DNA of 64,000 nt from Ctenosaura bakeri (Eukaryota; Chordata; Lepidosauria; Squamata; Iguanidae), in assembly GCA_948474755.1 (NCBI GenBank), contig CAOLHI010001316.1, positions 186,001 through 250,000 of the forward strand, in the 5' to 3' direction. The position numbers were made by a program, and so were the translations under genes. Below are positions 58,590 to 64,000 of this stretch, piece by piece (positions within the stretch are counted from its first letter, which is position 1; each line of letters opens with the position of its first letter). Below the pieces are notes generated by a model, which worked only from the letters and a program-made list of their open reading frames with translations, was not told the origin of the DNA and made no database searches.

Positions 58590-60020
58590 AGCACTCAGAT
58601 TCAGATGGGAGAGTTGGAATGTTTGGTTTTAAATGAGAACTTAGATACAGTGAACATAATTGAAACCTGGTCATACTGAAACTAGCAGAATATCTCTGGA
58701 CATAACAGTATGTTCATGATGATCATGAGATGGACAGTGAAGGTGGCAATCTTAGGAGAAAATTCTGTAGTAAAGAATGACATAAATTAAGGTCCCAGAG
58801 ACTGGATGAATGTATGTGTCAATCATTACAAGATAAATTTCCAAATACCTTAAATATCTGTACCTAGAACTACTAGCTATGAAACAAACCAAGAGAAAGT
58901 TAGCTTTGGACTTTATCTCTAAATGTACCTAGGATATAGCATATGATGTGAATTTTGCTGACGCAATGGGAAACCATGACAACAGTGCTATTGGATATAC
59001 ATTTAAGTGGAAAATTACCATGGAAGTCCAATTCAGTCACTTTTGACTTATGAAGAGGAAGATCTTCTAAAATGAAAGGACTGGTAAAAAAGAACTTGAA
59101 AGTAAAAGTCAGGAGGGTTAATTAAAACCACAGTACAAGAAGCTGAGTGTGAATCTATATCACAGTTCGGCAGAGGCACCAGAAAGTCCAAGTCCAACTG
59201 AAACATTAAGTTGTGTCAAAAAAGCTGGTAACCTAAAAAGAGGCTTCCTTCATTCAGAAATTTTCAGTCCTGCCTGAAGGAACAGATGAAAAAGAAGCAG
59301 ACACTATCACAAAAGAAATACATGTGGGTGATAAGAGATGTAAAAAGTATTTTAAGGAATGTATTGCTAGTAATACTAACACCAGCATTATTTTAAATAC
59401 ATCAGAAACAGGAATCTTGCCAGAAAGGGAAACTGAATAAATTAATGTAGGAGAAGCTGAATAAATTTTATGTTGTGTCTGTCCTTGTAGTAAATGATGT
59501 ATGGCAGATATCCATGCCTAAATTGATTTTTTTTATCATAAACTGAGTCTGTCAAACCAAGATCAATGATGGTGATAATGAACATATTCCAGGTTCAGTT
59601 GGTACCTGTCCAAGAGTTCTTAACTGAGGCCATTTCTGCACTAGCCTGTTATAGCACTATTATTCCACTTTCAACTTTCTATGGAATCCTGGGGTTTGCA
59701 GTTTAGGGAGGGGCCTGAAAGGCCTCTTCCTAAACTGCAAATCCTAGGATTCCATAGGATGTTGAAAGTGGAATAATAGCGCTATAACAGGCTAGTGCGG
59801 AAATGGCTTGAGATATGAAATGGCTGATCTCCTAACAAGTATATGCAACATGTCCTTAAGATTAGCCTCTAGACTGCACTACATGAAAATGTAACATGAA
59901 AGAAACATCAGTACCTATTTAAAAGAAATCCAAGACAGATCCAGGAATTATAGGTTAGTTAGTGTAACTTCTGTCCCACATAAATTATTGAAAAACATTA
60001 TTATAGAACAAGCATGAAAA
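58590..60020 (+). mobile_element. Ancient CR1/L3-like LINE relic
   Basis: Degraded frames recall the ORF2 endonuclease (ELECLVLNENLDTVNIIETW near 58610-58675) and the first reverse transcriptase motif (YRLVSVTSVPHKLLKNII near 59955-60000), in the correct order and strand. A palindromic MITE interrupts it at 59628-59808. The sequence in between is too decayed for firm assignment. Confidence 0.6.
59628..59808. mobile_element. Palindromic MITE, copy 4
   Basis: 181 bp, GGCCATTTCTGCAC to GTGCGGAAATGGCT, flanked by a perfect TGA on both sides (CTGAG context). The core is TAGCC on both arms. The arms differ at a few sites (ctttctatgg against catcctatgg), so it is older than copy 3. Confidence 0.9.
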
Positions 60021-61127
60021 ACAGATGAGGAACTGGCAGCTCGATATTGCTGGACTGCAATTCCTATCGGCCCTAGCCTATAGCAGGACACTATAGTGAG
60101 GACACTAACTCTGGGTAGTTTAATGGGACTGGACACATCCAAGGAGGTACCTTTATGGTCCTTCCAGTACTAGCAGCAGTGTGCTTCTGTATGTCATTTG
60201 CTGGAGAGTATGAACAACTGCTATTGCTCTTATGCCCTGCTTCATGGCTTCCCATAGGCAGTGGTAGACCATTGTAAGAACAGGATGCTGAGTTAGATAC
60301 CTTTTTTTCTGATCAGGCACACTTTATTTATATTCTTGAGTGATAAAACAGGTATGTACAGCCAAGAAGTTCTATGAGACTGACATCTTAAGGTCCTCTT
60401 ACAACATAGTTTGCAATGGTTCTGCTAGTCCTGCTGTTGGAATAGGGGCTTGGATGTAATTAGTTAATTTTTAAAAAAGCTAACTTTGTGTAATTTCTCA
60501 GTAACTATTAACTGCATTACATCACAGTTGTAGCTTGATGAGGGATAACTTCACTCCTTTTGTGGTGCAGATGTAATTTTTAGATATTTTATATTTACAA
60601 GGGAGTTGGCCCCATTAATTAGTGGAAGAGGAATATCACATGGTTCAAGTGCTGGATTGCACTGTGCCTCATGTTCTGTTGAGCATATTGAGATGACAGT
60701 GAGGTGGACAGGGTTAGATTGTTCTTTGCTCCACAGGCCAACAAGCTAGTAGCACTCAGAAACTGTTTGTTATGACTGAATCTAAATAATGTGTCCATAC
60801 ATCAATCCCAGTCCTGTTAGGACACACCATAGTCCTTTTTTTCCAATATGAAAACAATTCTTTTTTGATGCCTGAGAGATTTAAGGTGATTTTTTTTTTA
60901 AAAAAAAACCAGTTTACTCTGCTGTTTTGGGGAAGAACTGGGTTTTTAAAATGGGTGGTTTGACACTCAAATTGGGATTGCAGAGGAATTGGGGTTGGTA
61001 GGGGTAGAGCATGGGGCTAGGTTGGTGGATAGTCACCTTGGTTCCCTGCTGATTCCAGCCATAAAAGAATAGGTCCCTTGTTGTATCAGTGTCCGACAAA
61101 AGTGGTGTTCCCTTTTGGGGGGATTTG
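60021..61127. other. Upstream intergenic, no recognised element
   Basis: Apart from a hAT-like patch (ttgctggactgcaattcctatc near 60045-60070) and a poly-T/poly-A pair at 60890-60908, nothing is recognised. Confidence 0.35.
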
Positions 61128-61268
61128 CACCATTTCCACACTAAGCTGTTATAGCATGATGATTCCACCTGTAACCGCCTGGCCCCTCCCGAAACTGCAA
61201 ACCCCAGGATTCCATAGGATGTTGCAAGTGGAATCATCGCGCTATAACAACTTAATGCGGAAATGGCC
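61128..61268. mobile_element. Palindromic MITE, internally deleted copy
   Basis: The right arm is complete (cccctcccgaaactgcaaac to gcggaaatggcc). The left arm has its terminal 40 bp, then a gap joining gattccacctgtaac to cgcctggcccctcc. The core is TAAGC on the left and TAAGT on the right. Confidence 0.8.
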
Positions 61269-61812
61269 CTGGTGTTTGCATGCAAACCTTTGCATACTTA
61301 CAATTCCATTGCATGTGCAAGGCAGCATTTCACCTCCACCTTCTTGCCACCTTCGTTTTATAGAAGCACAGGTGAGCAATCAGCACAAAAGGAAAACAAA
61401 GGCTATTTAATTAAGTGAATATATTCCTGCAATGCAGGGGGAAAAAACCTACCTGCAACCTGCTGCAGTTGTATGGCAAGACATAAACCAATACAGCAAA
61501 CACACACACATACAGTAAAAACACCCCCTTGCACTGATGTGGCTACCTAATGGATGTCCTGTGTGACTTTCTGAACTGATTTCAGTTTGGATTAAAACAA
61601 ATAAGTATGGCAGTAAATGGGTCAAACTGGGACAGGGATAATCTGTAGTGGAGCCAAGATACAGCCTTTAATATGGATTCAGTCACGAAGGTGAACAAGT
61701 AGTAACTATTTTGGTTGATTTTGAGAAACAAGAAACTGAGTTGCTTTTTTAAATTACAAATTACTTTAAGGACCCATGAATTATAAGTCTAACTAACTAA
61801 CTAAGTCTAACA

Positions 61813-62546
61813 GGAGTGCCTGTTATCAGCTTCGGCTGATATGCCAGCTGCACCCCTTTCTGGAGCTGGAACACCTAAAAACATGCGCTGGTAACTTCAC
61901 GGCTTGACTTCTGCAATGCGTTCTACATAGGGCTTCCCATGTGCTTGGTCCGGAAACTGCAATTAGTTCAGAATATGGCAGCCAGGTTGGTCACTGGTAG
62001 ACCTAAAACTGACCACATAACACCAATTCTGAAGTCTTTACATTGGCTGCCTATTAGTTTCCGGGCACAGTACAAGGTGTTGGTTATTACCTTTAAAGCC
62101 CTTTATGGCTTGGGGCCAGACTACCTGCGGAATAGCCTTCTCCCATATAATCCGCCCCACACACTAAGGTCCTCTGGGAGGAATTTACTGCAGCCAATCA
62201 GAACTAGGTTGGCTGCGGTTACCCAGAGGACCTTCTCTTCTATCGCTCCCAAGCTATGGAATGGCCTGCCGGAGGAGACCCGGCATATTACCAGTCTTGA
62301 CTGCTTTAAAAAAGCAATCAAGACTGATCTCTTCCAACAGGCCTTCCAAGACTAGTACTTCCACTGCCTCCCACCAATTGTCCTGCTGTTCTTTTAACAG
62401 TTAATTAATTGTTAATTGTTATGTGTTTTAGGGGGTTGGTTTAGCTGGGTTGGTGGGTGGGGAGGATTGGGTATGTTTTTAATGTAATTAATGCATTATT
62501 GCTGTTAGCTGCCTCAATCCATCTGGAGAGGTAGGATAGAAATAAA

Positions 62547-62591
<45 letters not shown>

Positions 62592-62592
62592 T
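61813..62592 (+). mobile_element. L2 LINE 3' end with intact ORF2 tail and ATT tail
   Basis: An open frame (61939-62355) encodes the ORF2 C-terminus: KLQLVQNMAARLVTGRPK, HITPILKSLHWLPISFR, YKVLVITFKALYGLGPD, AFSSIAPKLWNGLPEE and FKKAIKTDLFQQAF. The 3'UTR ends gctgcctcaatccatctgg, aggtaggatagaaataaa and an ATT microsatellite (62545-62590). It is the best-preserved L2 copy in the window. Confidence 0.92.
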
Positions 62593-63560
62593 ACTATTTA
62601 CATCTTAAAATAATTTTCTAAACTCTGGCCAGAATACATATCTTGGCATCCAATATAGGAAAGGAAGTTGTGACCTTCCTGGATCAGTCTCTCACGCGTC
62701 TTGTTGCTCCGTAAACCTACTGGTTAATGATCTCCTGGACACTCTCCAGCATCTCTTGTTTAGTCCAGCTTGTCACTGCTCATGGGATTAAATATTTGAA
62801 GGGCATGCATGCCTTGAGACATTGTGATATGATCTTCTGGACAAACCTCTGAATGAGCCAGAGCCAGAGCCAGAACCAGCTGTATGGCTGGTTGGCCACG
62901 TTCTTGCTCACTGACATCCTTTGTTCTTTGTGAGAATTCAGTTGATTACTTCTTCTCTTGATGACTTTTCATTTGGCAGGACTGGCAGTTTGGAAATTTG
63001 CAGTCCCGGACATGCAGAAGAAGAAGAGTGTGATAGCATTCAGATTTGCTTACTCAGGGTGTTGCACATCCATGGCATCTAGTATGAATAAATAAATTAT
63101 ACTGATGGCATCATGCCATTTCACAAACTCAAAAGTGATAAATATATTTTCTAGTTTGTTCCAACTGTTTTAAATTGGAGGATTCTGTTTGAACGTTTGT
63201 CACAGATAGATGTTTGTCACAGATAGAGCTTGTAGCCAGAAAATGTCTGTGCAGACAGCAAAGATGTGGGAGAAAAGATATTGCTGTGAAATATTAGAAA
63301 TGACTGATGATAGTGCATGTATTTATCTTGATCACTACCAAACTTGGAGGGGAGGCAGTGTTAGAAGAACAGTCACTTTTTGATAAACGAAGAGTGTTTT
63401 ACGTAGATGTGAGATAGACAAAACTGCTGCATCATTTTAATGTCTGTAATTTTCAAGATAGTTTTTTTTCTATTAAAACCTGAATGATTTGTTCCATTGA
63501 ATATTTTGCATTATATTCAGTGTACAAGGCAAGTCATATAGTATTTCTGATTTATATATA
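62593..63560. other. Upstream intergenic, no recognised element
   Basis: It holds a short local duplication, gatagatgtttgtcacagatag, near 63198-63225. Nothing else is recognised. Confidence 0.35.
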
Positions 63561-63936
63561 TCTAATATATAAAAGTCAAAGTTCGTCTGTGTCAGGCAGA
63601 GACCTCATATGATTGGTTGCCTGAGAAGATTCTATGGAATCCCGGGGTTTGCAGTTGGGGGGGGGGCTTTAGAATTCTCAGCCAGAGAGCTCTTGGGCCT
63701 GGCCAGTTGCTATGGAGTTGAGGCCTAGCAGCAAGGAGGAGGGTAGTGTATTCCCTCAGGAACCCAACCTCTCTGTTAATAACTCTGGATACAGATTGGA
63801 TTGAAGAATATGGGGAAAAGTTACAAATCCTGGACAAGACAGCTTGGGGAATTAGAGACACAGGATCTCAAATCTTTCTAACAAGTATTGCCTATGAGAA
63901 AATAAAATCCTGGGCAATGCCGGGTATATGTGCTAG
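63561..63936 (+). mobile_element. Non-autonomous Helitron
   Basis: It starts TCTAATATATAAAAGTCAAA and ends with the hairpin cctgg-gcaatg-ccggg, then gtatatgtg and CTAG. It lies between A (63560) and T (63937), the expected A/T insertion site, without duplication. It contains a fragment like the palindromic MITE arm (tctatggaatcccggggttt). There is no Rep/helicase frame. Confidence 0.85.
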
Positions 63937-64000
63937 TTAAAGATAAAAATGATATAACACTCTCACTAAAAGCTGCAGAGGCGTGGGGACCATTTCCCAC

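Noticed and set aside
62545..62590. Independent ATT microsatellite
   Set aside because: It is the 3' tail of the L2 LINE rather than a separate locus.

Overview
This is vertebrate nuclear DNA, most probably from a squamate reptile (a lizard or snake). It has long introns, a CpG-island promoter and only two short conserved coding exons. The rest is a dense, multi-layered set of transposable elements: CR1, L2 and L1 LINE 3' ends, tRNA-type and 5S-type SINEs, TA-flanked mariner-like MITEs, hAT-like elements, a Helitron and a foldback MITE. The species cannot be fixed from sequence alone.

The only protein-coding gene I can support is PIK3R1, the p85-alpha regulatory subunit of class IA phosphoinositide 3-kinase. 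It runs right to left on the minus strand. A CpG island at about 48.54-49.48 kb holds the promoter and a probable non-coding first exon with a consensus donor at 48977/48976. Intron 1 (about 10.9 kb) leads to the exon that carries the start codon: 5'UTR 38096-37682, then coding 37681-37348 (SH3 domain and first proline-rich motif). Intron 2 is about 32 kb. The next coding exon is 5200-5108, the start of the BH/RhoGAP-like domain, and the rest of the gene lies beyond base 1. Phases agree across the junction (phase 1 on both sides) and the 93-nt exon is symmetric. From about 50 kb to 64 kb the sequence is upstream intergenic DNA made almost wholly of repeats.

Layout. 0.3-0.8 kb: CR1 3' end. 2.75-4.97 kb: a TA-flanked DNA transposon split by an L1 (11-bp target duplication) and by a mariner-like MITE. 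5.1 kb: PIK3R1 exon. 6-35 kb: mostly repeat-poor intron with scattered SINEs and L2 relics. 35.7-36.5 kb: L2 fragment joined to a 58-bp copy of PIK3R1 exon sequence, then a SINE. 37.3-38.1 kb: start-codon exon. 38.5-44.1 kb: CR1, nested foldback elements, 5S-derived SINE, mariner-like MITEs. 47.0 kb: possible retrocopy tail. 48.2-50.1 kb: promoter CpG island with a near-perfect palindromic MITE on each side. 50-64 kb: SINEs, mariner-like MITE, hAT-like MITE with a minisatellite core, L2, L1, SPIN-like hAT, CR1, more palindromic MITEs, L2 and a Helitron.

The two observations most worth following up are these. (1) A 58-bp, 57/58-identical copy of the PIK3R1 SH3/proline-rich exon sits in the same-gene intron exactly at the 5' edge of an L2 fragment, 1260 bp from its source. 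(2) A family of about 180-bp palindromic MITEs shows co-varying arms: the arms differ between copies but are mirrored within each copy. The insertion sites look like CTNAG with a TNA duplication, and one copy reads as a perfect 180-bp palindrome just upstream of the PIK3R1 promoter.
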